Shown here: positions 1 to 21,840 of the stretch, in pieces
Layout of the letters: each line of letters opens with the position of its first letter
Numbering within the stretch: the first letter of the stretch is position 1
Assembly (NCBI GenBank): GCA_027704905.1
Contig: CM051005.1
Location: 28,393,814-28,457,813 of the forward strand
Reading direction: 5' to 3'
Origin: Muraenolepis orangiensis
Lineage: Eukaryota; Chordata; Actinopteri; Gadiformes; Muraenolepididae
DNA length: 64,000 bases
Translations under genes and position numbers: made by a program
The notes under the pieces: model-generated
The model's database searches: none
Told to the model about the DNA's origin: nothing
The model's input: only the letters and a program-made list of their open reading frames with translations

Positions 1-586
<586 letters not shown>

Positions 587-701
587 GGAGGAGGGAATAA
601 TGAGGAACTAAAGCAGTGGAGGACTGAATGGTGGAGTTACAGGGATCACAGCCTCCCTGTAACTCGGTCCCATGAATGTTTTCTGTGTGATTTCCTCTCA
701 G

Positions 702-2053
702 AGAGAACATGGCGGTGGTGTTTCCTCCTGCTGCTGCTGCTGGGTCTCATCACCTTGGCCCAGGGATGCATCTGTCCGAGCGCCACCGTCCTGACCCGTC
801 TCCCGGCAGAGCCCCCCGGAGCAGCCTGCTGTCTCAACCGCTCGGGCTCGGTGCTGCGCCGCCTGTCCTGGCCCGGGTTCACCAACGACAGCCGCGGGCA
901 GCTGGAGATCCTGGACCTGTCCCACTGTAGCATCACTTATGTTGACCTGAGCCTCACAGGCGCCTCACCTCAACTCAAAGAAGTCCATCTGCACCACAAC
1001 GGGCTGGAGACGCTGCCCCCGGACTTCCTGGCCCGGCAGCCTGGCCTGCAGGTCCTGGACCTGGGCTGGAACCGGCTGAGGGAGATCCCCCAAGGCCTTC
1101 TCCGGGGCTCCGAGGACCTGCGGCGGCTGGACCTCCGGGGGAACCGCCTGCGGTCTCTGGCGTCCTCCCTGCTCAGGATGCCCCGTCTGAGGAGGCTGGG
1201 GCTGGGAAACAACCCCTGGGACTGCTCCTGTTCCCTGGTGGAGCTGCTGGTGACGGGGACCAACGGGATCCCGGGCCGCCCTCCGGACCTGGAGGGGAAC
1301 CTGACGTGCTCCTCGCCCCCGGAGCTGGAGGGGAACCAGACGTGCTCCTCGCCCCCGGAGCTGGAGGGGAACCTGACGTGCTCCTCGCCCCCGGAGCTGG
1401 CGGGGGCGGCCGTGCGCTCGGTGAACCCCGCCGACGTGTGCCGGGCCCCGGGTCTGACGGTGCTCTTCATCCTCCTCCCCCTCCTCCTCCTCGCGGGCCT
1501 GGTGCTCTGCTGGGGTTGCGGGAGGAAGCGCGGGAGGAAGAGGAAGGATGCCACCTTCGGTGCCAAGAAGAGGAAGAATCGTAAGCCGCCGTATCACAAG
1601 GCGGAGAACACGCACCGGCCCACCGCCGACGGAAACCCCTCACTCACCTGCGGCGCCACACCGACAAAAGGAAGCCCCGAGGGAAGGGGCGGGATCCTGC
1701 AGAACCAGCTGCTGTTCCGCCCCGCCTCCGCCCTTCTCAGCAGCACCAGGGACATCTACCAGGAGGTGGAGGTGGAGGCCAAGATGGCCTCCTCCACAGA
1801 GGAAGGTGGGAGCCTCCGCAGACCCCAGGGGAGCGCGGCGGTGGGCGGAGACGGAGATGAGGGTGGGGACGGTGGAGGCGGCGGTCGGGGAGCGGAGCTA
1901 GACGACGTGGTGAGCGTGAGCGAGGTGATGAAGGACTCGGCCAATCGGGAGAAGGCGTACCTGGTGCAGTCCACGGAGTACTACAGCCTGGTGCCGGGGA
2001 TGAACCTGGGGGACTGGGACCAGGGGGACTACCAGAGCATCCAGCTCGCATGA
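702..2053 (+). CDS. Leucine-rich-repeat single-pass membrane protein, last exon (apparent 5' frameshift)
   Basis: The exon begins after a good acceptor (pyrimidine-rich, CAG ending at 701) and stops with TGA at 2051-2053. Reading in frame from 704: a hydrophobic Leu-rich signal segment, a cysteine-rich cap (CICPS, then ACCLNRSG), about five LRRs (LEILDLSHCSIT, LKEVHLHHNGLETLP, LQVLDLGWNRLREIP, LRRLDLRGNRLRSL), an LRRCT cap starting NPWDCSCSLVELL, a 12-residue tandem repeat, a transmembrane helix (LTVLFILLPLLLLAGLVLCW) followed by a basic stop-transfer stretch, and a roughly 190-residue cytoplasmic tail ending in YQSIQLA with several Tyr motifs. The architecture suggests a type I receptor or adhesion protein. 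It resembles LRRC25-like proteins only in outline, so I give no symbol. The well-placed ATG at 709 is one frame off the signal segment: either a 1-nt indel or an unseen upstream coding exon is needed. Confidence 0.75.
1283..1390 (+). repeat. 36-bp coding minisatellite in the LRRCT region (3 copies)
   Basis: Three 36-bp units starting at 1283, 1319 and 1355 encode a 12-residue repeat (PPDLEGNLTCSS, PPELEGNQTCSS, PPELEGNLTCSS), followed by a partial fourth copy (PPELAG). Each unit adds one Cys and one N-glycosylation sequon (NLT or NQT) just before the membrane. The units are nearly identical at DNA level, so the expansion is recent. Confidence 0.9.
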
Positions 2054-2055
2054 CC

Positions 2056-2098
<43 letters not shown>

Positions 2099-2222
2099 AT
2101 CACTCCCGAACACATTGTAATTGTGTGTCCTTGTGTGCATATGTGTTTGCATGTTGGTCTCTCTATGGGGGAGAGAGAAAAGAGAGCAAGTTATCCGGTC
2201 TGAACACTGAGGTGTCACAATG

Positions 2223-2257
<35 letters not shown>

Positions 2258-2425
2258 GCGCGTGTGTGTGTGTGTGCGTGCGTGTGTGTGTGTGTGTTTA
2301 TATGTGTGTGTGTGTGTGGTAGTGTTTGCTTACATACTATTCGTGTGGGGGAGAGCGGTTGTCTGTGTGTATACCCTATCTGTGATTGTGTGTGTGTATG
2401 TGTGTGTGTATGTGTGTGTGTGACA
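2056..2425. repeat. (GT)n microsatellites in the 3' UTR
   Basis: Three GT-rich blocks (about 2056-2096, 2219-2320 and 2385-2425) start immediately after the stop codon of the LRR gene, separated by unique sequence. Confidence 0.9.
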
Positions 2426-2536
2426 GGAAGTGACTTAATCCTGTGCTTCCACAGGGACCTGAGCCACAGTCAGAGTGACTTTTCACAACTACTAACGGCT
2501 CATTTTGAACACATGTCAGGTTTTGTGTTTTTGCAC

Positions 2537-2782
2537 TGAATGTTTAAACCAGATCAACGCTGAATGTTTAAACCAGATCAACGCTGAATGTTTAAACCAG
2601 ATCAACGCTGAATGTTTAAACCAGATCAACGCTGAATGTTTAAACCAGATCAACGCTGAATGTTTAAACCAGATCAACGCTGAATGTTTAAACCAGATCA
2701 ACGCTGCATGTTTAAACCAGATCAACACTGAATGTTTAAACCAGATCAACGCTGAATGTTTAAACCAGATCAACGCTGAATG
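2537..2782. repeat. 24-bp minisatellite, about 10 copies
   Basis: Unit starts CTGAATGTTTAAACCAGATC. It lies between the LRR stop codon and the AATAAA at 2824, so it is probably in the 3' UTR. It reads open on both strands because 24 is a multiple of three; this is not evidence of coding. Confidence 0.93.
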
Positions 2783-2823
2783 TATTTACTGTAGTGTTTC
2801 TGAGTGGCTCTCCTTCTCAAGCA

Positions 2824-2829
2824 GAATAA
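2824..2829 (+). terminator. Polyadenylation signal of the LRR gene
   Basis: Canonical AATAAA about 770 nt after the stop codon and just after the 24-bp minisatellite; the first good signal downstream. Confidence 0.55.
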
Positions 2830-2849
2830 AGCTTCACTTCTCTTCATGA

Positions 2850-3965
2850 TCGTCCACCGTTAATTACCTTCACAATGAAACCAAGGAATGGAATGAGGAG
2901 GCGTGAACTAAAGATCTTCTCCTCATAGCGTCCTGTGTGTGGGTCTAACAGACCCATAGTGGTAGAACGCTGTTAGGTGCCAGTCTGTCTCACCTGGGAC
3001 TCCCGGTGTCAGGTGAGACACGCAGAGGTTCAGGACAACCAACAACAAAACCAGAACCGCTTGACTGAACACTGGAGGCTAATCAGCGAGGTGCAGGACG
3101 TACCAAACCTCTTGAGAGCTTGGATGTAGAGGGCTGTGGCTCAGTTAGCATCGGGCTGAGTTAGCATTGGGCTGTTTTTGTCTCAATTTTCCCTCATTAT
3201 GTTGACTCATTTCATGAATTTGACTGAAATGTTTGAATGGAAATGATAAATGATTGAATGTTGTATTTCATAATTATATATAATTAAAATATATAATATA
3301 AATATATAATTATTATTTATTTTTTATTTTTAATGCCATTTTATAAGGTTTCAGGATCATGAGGTTAAGAGCATAGCGTGTGTGTGTTAGCCTTAGCGTC
3401 TAAATCACAATCATCAGAAACAAATCGTCAAGCCATCCTCCATATGTGAGTTGTGTTAATGTTCTTCTGTTTTGTATCTGAATGTTTTTCTAAAATCTTT
3501 CTAAAGTCTCCGGTTTGGAAGTGATGTGATCGTTAATTTTCACAGAAAGAAAAGCAGAACAACAAATATATCAATGATATAAAAAGTGTTCTTATAGACA
3601 AACAAGAAATATCTTGTTGGCTTAAATAACTGATATACGACTCTGGTAACTGGTAGTAAACCATGGTAATCAGTCCGGGTTTTACCTGAATGCCGTCTCT
3701 GGTGGCTCTCTGGGATTACAGCATTGGGTTACTTTAACAATCACAACCAAACTGCCTTCTGGGAAGTTTACAGAATTAGTTTGCGGTTCTCAGTCCACAG
3801 AGTGGATTTGTTCTACCTTACAAAGACACACTACTCATGACATTAAAGAACACTACATGACAGTTAAATCCACCACCAACACACGGTGTGAACACAGACA
3901 ACCCAAGGAAACTAGTTAAAGTGATGTGGGTTCGGTCAACAAACTGTGGATGTCAAGAAATATAG
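2850..3965. other. Intergenic, no gene seen
   Basis: Unique-looking AT-rich sequence with short AT stretches near 3270-3330. No convincing open frame, RNA gene or transposon end recognised. Confidence 0.6.
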
Positions 3966-4254
3966 AGATTCAAGATTCAAGATGTTTTTATTTGCCAATT
4001 GTAACAAGTACATTGGAACTCTTCCACCCCATTCCCTCCCGCAGTATACATTTATAAAACAATACTATGAAAATACTGTACACAATAAAAATAACAATAC
4101 AGTGACTGATGGATGATATGTACATGTTTTGAATTGTGCAAAAATCATTAAAAAAGCATTTAAAAAGCAGTTTAAAGTGTCAGTAGTGCAGCAGCATCAT
4201 GAATACAGTGCAGTAACTGTGATGAGTCCAGAAAGTCCAGCTCAGTTTGACAGA
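3966..4254. repeat. Dispersed repeat (TTCAAGATTCAAGATG family)
   Basis: The motif ATTCAAGATGTTTTTATTTG, a CATTGGAAC/CAATGGAAT block and a run containing GTGCAGCAGCATCATGAATA recur near 29660-29840, 42430-42740 and 44490-44660. The four dispersed copies suggest the 3' part of a non-LTR element or a SINE; clade unknown. This copy carries the 27-bp and 51-bp minisatellites that follow. Confidence 0.6.
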
Positions 4255-4826
4255 GTAATGTCAATGACAATGTTATGATAGAGTAATGTTAATGACATGT
4301 TATGATAGAGTAATGTTAATGACATGTTATGATAGTGTAATGTTAATGACATGTTATGATAGAGTAATGTCAATGACAATGTTATGATAGAGTAATGTTA
4401 ATGACATGTTATGATAGTGTAATGTTAATGACATGTTATGATAGTGTAATGTTAATGACATGTTATGATAGTGTAATGTCAATGACAATGTTATGATAGA
4501 GTAATGTTAATGACATGTTATGATAGTGTAATGTTAATGACATGTTATGATAGAGTAATGTTAATGACATGTTATGATAGTGTAATGTCAATGACAATGT
4601 TATGATAGTGTAATGTTAATGACATGTTATGATAGTGTAATGTTAATGACATGTTATGATAGTGTAATGTTAATGACATGTGATGATAGTGTAATGTTAA
4701 TGACATGTTATGATAGTGTTATGTTAATGACATGTTATGATAGTGTAATGTTAATGACATGTTATGATAGTTTAATGTTAATGACATGTTATGATAGTGT
4801 AATGTTAATGACATGTTATGATAGTG
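4255..4826. repeat. 27-bp minisatellite, about 21 copies
   Basis: Unit of the type TGATAGTGTAATGTTAATGA plus CATGTTA, with interspersed 29-bp variants (TCAATGACAATG). Variant and standard units alternate in blocks, so higher-order duplication has occurred. A short version of the same array sits in the same dispersed repeat at about 42527-42625. Confidence 0.95.
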
Positions 4827-4929
4827 GCAGCACTCCTAGCAGTCCAGTAGGTCTCTGCCTGTGGATAAAAACTCTCATTAAACCTGGTAGTCCTTGCTGG
4901 ACGGATGCTGAGGAACCGGCGACCGGACG

Positions 4930-5395
4930 GTGGGGGGAGAAGAGATGGAGCCCAGGGTGGTTGAGGTCCTTAGTGATGGAGATGGGGGAGAAGAGATGGA
5001 GCCCAGGGTGGTTGAGGTCCTTAGTGATGGAGATGGGGGAGAAGAGATGGAGCCCAGGGTGGTTGAGGTCCTCAGTGATGGAGATGGGGGAGAAGAGATG
5101 GAGCCCAGGGTGGTTGAGGTCCTCAGTGATGGAGATGGGGGAGAAGAGATGGAGCCCAGGGTGGTTGAGGTCCTCAGTGATGGAGATGGGGGAGAAGAGA
5201 TGGAGCCCAGGGTGGTTGCGGTCCTTAGTGATGGAGATGGGGGAGAAGAGATGGAGCCCAGGGTGGTGGAGGTCCTTAGTGATGGAGATGGGGGAGAAGA
5301 GATGGAGCCCAGGGTGGTTGAGGTCCTTAGTGATGGAGATGGGGGAGAAGAGATGGAGCCCAGGGTGGTTGCGGTCCTTAGTGATGGAGGTGGCC
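4930..5395. repeat. 51-bp minisatellite, about 9 copies
   Basis: Unit contains GAAGAGATGGAGCCCAGGGT and GGTTGAGGTCCTTAGTGATG. 51 is a multiple of three, so all frames stay open without any coding meaning. The 4827-4925 flank (GTGGCAGCACTCCTAGCAGT onward) recurs at about 42626-42730, so the array grew inside a dispersed repeat. Confidence 0.93.
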
Positions 5396-5856
5396 TTCTT
5401 CCTGAATCTGGTCCTAAGTGTTGACTATGTGATAAACAGATAATCTGAAGGATCAATAGAGATTTGATATTTGACTCATATCATTATATATATGTATTTA
5501 TATAATCATACCATATACAGTACCTTTACATATTATACCAGATCACATTACATTCCATCAGCGCCATCTTGTGTTTAGAATATGAACTGCACAGTGTCAG
5601 GAGTATGTTGTTTATAGTCAAACACACATTGCTTATGGTCTGTTTGTCTGTACAGCTATGGAGGAGAGCCTGAAGGGAACAGGGCATCTCTGCTCTGCTC
5701 ATCAGGGGTAAAGAAGGACCAATAAACCAGCATAAATATCCTCTGTCAGGATGATCATAAAACCTGGAGGAGGAAGCTTTGAGTTTGACAAGAAAAACCA
5801 TGAGAAGAACAAATAGGTCAGCTGGGTGGGTTGGCCCTTGATAAACACAGGGTGGT

Positions 5857-5927
<71 letters not shown>

Positions 5928-6575
5928 TCAGGTGTGTAGCGTCCTATATGACGTTAGTGTTATCAGTGTCATGTTTATTGCTGTCACCCTAACCGCTGCT
6001 TGGTGCTAAATGTGGTAATTCCTTCCCACAGCGTCGCTACATGGGAGAGACTGAGGTACCAAACACGTTCCGCATAATAAATGGATATTAAATGTGTAAC
6101 ATATTTATTATAAGTTTCTAACAGCCAAAAATTGCTTCAGCTGTTAATGAGTGATGACTTAAACATATACATATAACATATATATCATTTATAGTATATA
6201 GTATATAGTAGGTAGTATATAGTGGGCTCATTTATAGTATAGTAGTATTGCTTATTTAACTATACCATAGTATCGTATTGTTGTTGGAGGGAATGGGGAG
6301 AAGGCATTCCATTGTACTGCAAATGGCATATAAAAACATCTTGAATCTCTAAACGACCTCCTATGTTCTCCTATAATTAGCTAATACAACAGCTAACCGC
6401 TGATAGCTCTCAGGAAGAGGATTCCCAGGCAGTAAACTTTGAATGATGGATTATGGACCATGCCAGCCTGACAGGATGTTTAAAGAGGTCCTATAAGAGG
6501 TTATATGTGGTCCTGAGGTAGAGCTACAGGTACAGCCGGTACTCATTCTCAGATCAGTTGTAGTCTTGTGTAGCC
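5396..6575. other. Upstream region of best4
   Basis: Mostly unique AT-rich sequence with a (GT)n run at about 5855-5925 and short TATAGTA repeats near 6185-6240. No separate gene is evident. The promoter and any 5' non-coding exon of best4 should lie here, but I could not place a start site. Confidence 0.5.
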
Positions 6576-9500
6576 ATGACGGTGTCCTACTCCCTGGAGG
6601 TGGCCAATGCTCGGTTTGGTGGCTTCTCCAAGCTCCTCTTCCGGTGGAAAGGCAGCATCTACCGTCTGCTCTACAAGGAGACCCTGGCCTTCTGTGGGCT
6701 GTACGCCTTCGTCAGTGTGTTTTACAGGTAAAACCCATTGAGATGCTCTTTTTACTTCGTTTTAGAGCTCACCCTTGGTCTGAATGGATGGATCATGTGA
6801 TGTGTTCTGTGTAGACTTCTGCTCGCTCCCCGACAGCAGGAGCTGTTTGAGCGGGTGGCGCTCTACTGCGACCAGTTCACCAACAACAACTTCATCCCCG
6901 TGTCCTTCGTGCTCGGTAAGCTCAACTCACCTGTTCACCTGTAGGGGCGTCATCCAGTCACTTCATCCAGTCACTTCATCCAGTCACTTCATCCAGTCAC
7001 TTCTTACAGTCACTTCATCCAGTCACTTCATCCAGTCACTTCTTACAGTCACTTCATCCAGTCACTTCTTACAGTCACTTCATCCAGTCACTTCATCCAG
7101 TCACTTCTTACAGTCACTTCATCCAGTCACTTCATCCAGTCACTTCATCCAGTCACTTCATCCAGTCACTTCTTACAGTCACTTCATCCAGTCACTTCTT
7201 ACAGTCACTTCATCCAGTCACTTCATCCAGTCACTTCATCCAGTCACTTCTTACAGTCACTTCATCCAGTCACTTCATCCAGTCACTTCATCCAGTTACT
7301 TCATCCAGTCACTTCTTACAGTCACTTCATCCAGTCACTTCATCCAGTCACTTCTTTACAGTCACTTCTACAGCCAATGAAGTACTTTTTTGAACTTTTT
7401 TAAAAACGTTTTAAACATTTTCTATTTTCGGGCAACTCAAATTACATTTAAGTATGTGACTGACTATTACAATCCATGTATATGTTATCTGTTATTTATT
7501 AAATAATTACCAACTTAGCTGTATGGTTGCATCATGCCAACTACACAGGATTCTATGTGACCTTGGCCTTCAACCGCTGGTGGTCTCAGTACATGAGCTT
7601 CCCGCTGCCCGACAGCCTGATGATGGTGGTCAGCGGGAGCGTGCGGGGTGGGGACCAGCGCGGCCGCCTGCTGCGACGCACACTCATGAGGTACGCCAAC
7701 CTGTCCTCGGTCCTCATCCTCCGCTCCATCAGCACCAGAGTCCGGAAGAGGTTCCCCTCCCTGGAGCACATGGTGGACGCCGGTGAGAAGCCGCTGCTCT
7801 CCATCTGCTTCAGTTTGCACTTTATATTTTATTTATAATATTTTATTCAGAATATCACATGCTATGAAATGATTTATTTAAAAAAAGGGTTTCCTTCGGT
7901 TCACATTACAATTTGAGTTGCCTAATTATTCAAAAAGCTTCTTCTGCTTTTGCGTTGTTGACACTAAAAACTAAGAAAAAGGTGTTCCTTTTTCTTCCAT
8001 GGTAATCTCCCCTGTCCCCCGGGGCATGAGGCCTACACATCCATTCTTACACATCAACCCTTTTTACTCAGGGTTTATGACGGCAAAGGATCTGGAAAAG
8101 CTGGAGTCTCTGGACTCTGACTTCAACAAGTACTGGATGCCCCTGGCGTGGTTCTCCCAGCTGGCTGCCCAGGCCAGGGAGGAGGGCCGGGTCACCAGCG
8201 ACGTGGCACTTAAACTCCTCATGGAAGTAAGGTGTTTATCCTTTATCTTATAGAATAACTTACTTCTGTAAGTTATTAGTCAGTCGGTCCATTATTTAAT
8301 TAAAGCTGGCCTAATGTGATGTATTATGTTTCATTAAATAGGGTGAAATGACGTATGGCTCATATAATATAATATAATATAATATGATATAATATAATAT
8401 AATATAATATAATATAATATAATATGATATAATATGATATGAAAAGTAAAGGTAAAGTATTAAGTTTAACGTCAAGCTACTGTGTTCACAGGAGCTCAAT
8501 AAATACAGAGCCAAATGTAGTCTCCTGTTCCACTACGACTGGATCAGCATTCCTCTGGTCTACACGCAGGTCAGCCCGTCTCCACCAGGGGGCGACAGGG
8601 AGTACCAACAGGAATCTAATGTCAGTCCAGGCCAATCTCCATATTCACAACAGACCACTTCTGTAATCCTGAGGTGGCCCATGTGAGGTAGTATAGGCTG
8701 GAGGATTGATTCTCTAGGATCAATAACCACCGAAGGAACTTCCTGCTTCACAAACTAAAAGTCCTCCCTAGCAAATTGGGTCAATTCTCTGGATTTGTTG
8801 TTGGGGTCTCAGCTGTACCGGTCACCTTTTGGTGATGAGATGTGATTCCTTTGCTCTCTACCAGGTGGTAACGGTGGCCGTCTACTCCTTCTTTGCCTTC
8901 TGCCTAATTGGACGGCAGTTCCTAAACCCGGAGAAGGGATACAAGGACCACAAGTTGGACATGTATGTCCCCGTGTTCACGCTGCTGCAGTTCTTCTTCT
9001 ACGCCGGGTGGCTCAAGGTAGGTCGGGACCCACAGACCCACTCAGGGGCTCAGGGTGATGGTGAGCCCGTACCCACGTGAGAACCGCTCCGTACCCACGT
9101 GAGAACCGCTCCGTACCCACATGAGAACCGCTCCGTACAGGTGGCCGAGCTCATCATCAATCCGTTTGGAGAGGACGATGACGACTTTGAAACCAACCAG
9201 CTGATAGACAGAAACATTCAGGTTGTTTATTTATTTAGTATTCTTATGTGTTTACTTCTACTATTTCATACTTGAGCATTGTACGGGCGGTTTATCTCCA
9301 GTGGTGCCGTCATCTTCCTCCAGGTGTCCATGTTGGCTGTGGACGACATGTACCAGAACCTTCCCCCGACGGTGAAGGATAAGCACTGGGGCCAGGCGTG
9401 CTCCTCCGTCCCCTACGGCCCGTCAACCGCCGCCCAGGCCTGCAGGCCGGCCTTCAGGGGCTCCACCTACGACATGAGGTCAGCTCTCTATGACTGACTA

Positions 9501-9783
9501 AACAGACTGAGTGTGGACTCACCTCGTGCTTCATGATGGTTCTGGCATCTGTGTTTCATGTAGGATGAGCACCGAGGATCTTCAGATCCACCGGCCTCAG
9601 GGCACACCTTTTAACACTCAGATGCTGCGGGCTAGAGGCTCGCTGGGAGAGGCTCCAGACGACCTCTGGAGGAAGAGCCAGGGGGTGACCCGAGGGGCGA
9701 GCCTCCCATCGCTGCTGGATGACCCTCACCCGGTGGAGGATGAAGGCTGTGCGCTTACTCAGGTGGAATCACAAAGAACATGA
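6576..9783 (+). CDS. best4: Bestrophin-4-like calcium-activated anion channel
   Basis: Nine coding exons join in frame: 6576-6727, 6815-6915, 7549-7782, 8072-8226, 8492-8569, 8865-9017, 9141-9221, 9324-9478, 9564-9783, giving 442 residues (mammalian BEST4 is about 470). Bestrophins are pentameric Ca2+-gated Cl-/HCO3- channels of the plasma membrane. Visible hallmarks: MTVSY start, GGFSKLLFRWKGSIY, neck residues I78, F82 and F86 in NFIPVSFVLGF, NRWWSQY, the RGRLLRRTLMRYANL segment, LLFHYDWISIPLVYTQV across the exon 5/6 junction, and the Ca2+-clasp acidic run around 302-306 (GEDDDDFE). Best match among paralogues is BEST4, from the N-terminus and NQLIDRN followed by MYQNLPP. The tail after about residue 370 is variable, as usual. 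Introns 2 and 6 hold tandem repeats. All introns are GT-AG. Confidence 0.93.
6953..7375. repeat. 13-bp minisatellite in best4 intron 2, about 32 copies
   Basis: CTTCATCCAGTCA and CTTCTTACAGTCA variants alternate, beginning about 37 nt after the exon 2 donor. Each unit carries a pyrimidine stretch and CAG, so the array is rich in weak acceptor-like sites. Confidence 0.95.
8360..8440. repeat. (AATAT)n microsatellite in best4 intron 4
   Basis: Pentanucleotide AATAT repeat with a few GATAT variants, about 50 nt upstream of the exon 5 acceptor. Confidence 0.93.
9066..9138. repeat. 22-bp minisatellite abutting the best4 exon 7 acceptor (3 copies)
   Basis: Units of the form CGTACCCACGTGAGAACCGC followed by TC; the last copy runs into CCGTACAG, the acceptor of exon 7 at 9140. 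Thus the acceptor sequence is itself the edge of the repeat. Confidence 0.88.
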
Positions 9784-10360
9784 ACAGTTCATTCAATAAG
9801 GAGTACATGGCATTTATAGGAGGATTATGTATTTTGTAAGCATTCTAAAGTCAGTTGTTTGTCCAATAATGTTTAGATAACATGATTTATTTATCTTTTT
9901 GTTTTAATATTGATACATATCATTTAGTATTATGATGCATTGTTAAAACATAAATTAAAAACATTAAATCATTCATAGTACGTGTTATTCATTGAACTAT
10001 ATGACATGGCACATGTATTGTATCTGGTATGTTGAGACTAGGATGTCGTGGTTGGTAGCGGAAGACTTTTATTTTGAAATTCGAATGACGGATCACAAAA
10101 AGGGTCAAAATACATGACGACTGTATTTCCGTATACCTTCGCTTTACCAAAGTACATTACCTGTAATAACTCAAACCTCTGGACAACGTTACCCTATTAT
10201 CGGTTAATTACCCTAATAATTGGTAAGTTGTTACCGTTAGGTGGTTACCGTTAATGAGCATAGAAACGTCAAGTCATTTGTTGTCGTGTAGTGTAGCTTA
10301 TATTAGCTAAGGTTGGGCTAAATAGCTTGTTGACGTTAGCTCCTTCATGTTGTACTGTGG
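9784..10360. other. best4 3' region and intergenic
   Basis: AT-rich sequence without recognisable genes. It should contain the best4 3' UTR; I did not find a convincing single polyadenylation signal. Confidence 0.5.
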
Positions 10361-10361
10361 T

Positions 10362-10852
10362 AAAGGGATGGGTGGTGTTATCTAAAGGGATGGGTGGTGT
10401 TATCTAAAGGGATGGGTGGTGTTATCTAAAGGGATGGGTGGTGTTATCTAAAGGGATGGGTGGTGTTATCTAAAGGGTTGGGTGGTGTTATCTAAAGGGT
10501 TGGGTGGTGTTATCTAAAGGGTTGGGTGGTGTTATGTCGGGTTGGGTGGTGTTGAGTGTAAAGGGTTGGGTGGTGTTATCTAAAGGGTTGGGTGGTGTTA
10601 TCTAAAGGGTTGGGTGGTGTTATCTAAAGGGATGGGTGGTGTTATGTCGGGTTGGGTGGTGTTGAGTGTAAAGGGTTGGGTGGTGTTATCTAAAGGGATG
10701 GGTGGTGTTATCTAAAGGGTTGGGTGGTGTTATGTCGGGTTGGGTGGTGTTGAGTGTAAAGGGTTGGGTGGTGTTATCTAAAGGGATGGGTGGTGTTATC
10801 TAAAGGGATGGGTGGTGTTATCTAAAGGGATGGGTGGTGTTGAGTGTAAAGG
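10362..10852. repeat. 22-bp minisatellite upstream of hectd3, about 20 copies
   Basis: Units AAAGGGATGGGTGGTGTTAT plus CT, with GGGTTGGG variants and a second unit type (GTCGGGTTGGGTGGTGTTGA) that recurs as a block three times, so higher-order duplication has occurred. One strand has closely spaced GGG runs, a potential G-quadruplex former, about 350 nt from the hectd3 ATG. Confidence 0.95.
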
Positions 10853-10916
10853 CGTTTCGCCCTTTTCGACCCTGCTCAGATAGACGGGGAATGCGGGTGT
10901 GAGATTAGTCCTCCTG

Positions 10917-11030
10917 AACGCTCTCGGCTCTCTGCTCTCGGCTCTGCTCTCGGCTCTGCTCTCGGCTCTCTGCTCTCGGCTCTCTGCTCTCGGCTCTCTG
11001 CTCTCGGCTCTCTGCTCTCGGCTCTCTGAG
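10917..11030. repeat. CT-rich repeat in the hectd3 5' region
   Basis: Tandem CTCTCGGCTCTCTG and CTCTCGGCTCTG units immediately upstream of the likely hectd3 promoter or 5' UTR. Confidence 0.9.
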
Positions 11031-11202
11031 GAATACTGCGGTGTGCATGCATCATATCTTTGCTCTAGTCGGGCTCTGGTTCATTGACACGTTGTGTTCC
11101 GTGTTGGTTAGAGAGGGACCCTACGGGAGAACGACACGGACGGTGGGCGGTAATGTCCGGTGACGGCTCGCCGGTTAACGGTTAACGGTCCGCCGCCCCG
11201 CC

Positions 11203-21308
<10,106 letters not shown>

Positions 21309-21412
21309 TCTGACCTCCTATAGGGAACATACTCCTACGCTATCGCAAAGAATCACTTGCCAAAATGACCACCAGATCTACACGTTGGCCAATTATTCAT
21401 GACTGTGTATAG

Positions 21413-21418
21413 AATAAA
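21413..21418 (+). terminator. Polyadenylation signal of hectd3
   Basis: AATAAA about 105 nt after the hectd3 stop codon, followed by a TG-rich stretch (GTGTTGTGTTTTGG). Confidence 0.8.
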
Positions 21419-21424
21419 GGTTTG

Positions 21425-21840
21425 GCTTCAACTGTGTTGTGTTTTGGTTATGACTCATAGAAAGAAGGAACACACGTTGTCTCTCACTCTTCTGAGCTGG
21501 CATCTAATGAATCTATAATTAATATAATTAATCAAGGCCAGAGCACCCATACTGAATATTCTAGTGCCTTGAAATAAATATTCAGATCCATATTGTTGAC
21601 GGCTGCCGATTAGTGTAGGGTTATGAACAGGGCAATGACTGAAGGGACCTCGAGATGTAAGGGATGTTATTATGGGATGGACTTTGATATGAAGATTATA
21701 TGAAGGGTGAGCGGAGTAAAGCAAACTTGAACTCTGCTTGGGAGGACATCAGAATCAGAAGGCCTTGAGTGTCCCTGTACCGGCCCAACGACATCTGGCA
21801 ATCCTCAAGACACTTAACAATTAACAATTAGTTTGTTTAG
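21425..21840. other. Intergenic, nothing recognised
   Basis: Unique AT-moderate sequence between the hectd3 polyadenylation site and the 3' end of the LINE. No gene or RNA signal seen. Confidence 0.6.

Noticed and set aside
709..930. Short open frame from the ATG at 709
   Set aside because: Low-complexity Ala/Pro product with no LRR features; the conserved frame is the neighbouring one.
4613..5456. Repetitive proteins on both strands
   Set aside because: Products of 27-bp and 51-bp minisatellites, whose periods are multiples of three and keep all frames open.
10362..10852. Telomere-like repeat
   Set aside because: The GGGTTGGG units resemble telomeric DNA only locally; the period is 22 bp and there is no TTAGGG array.
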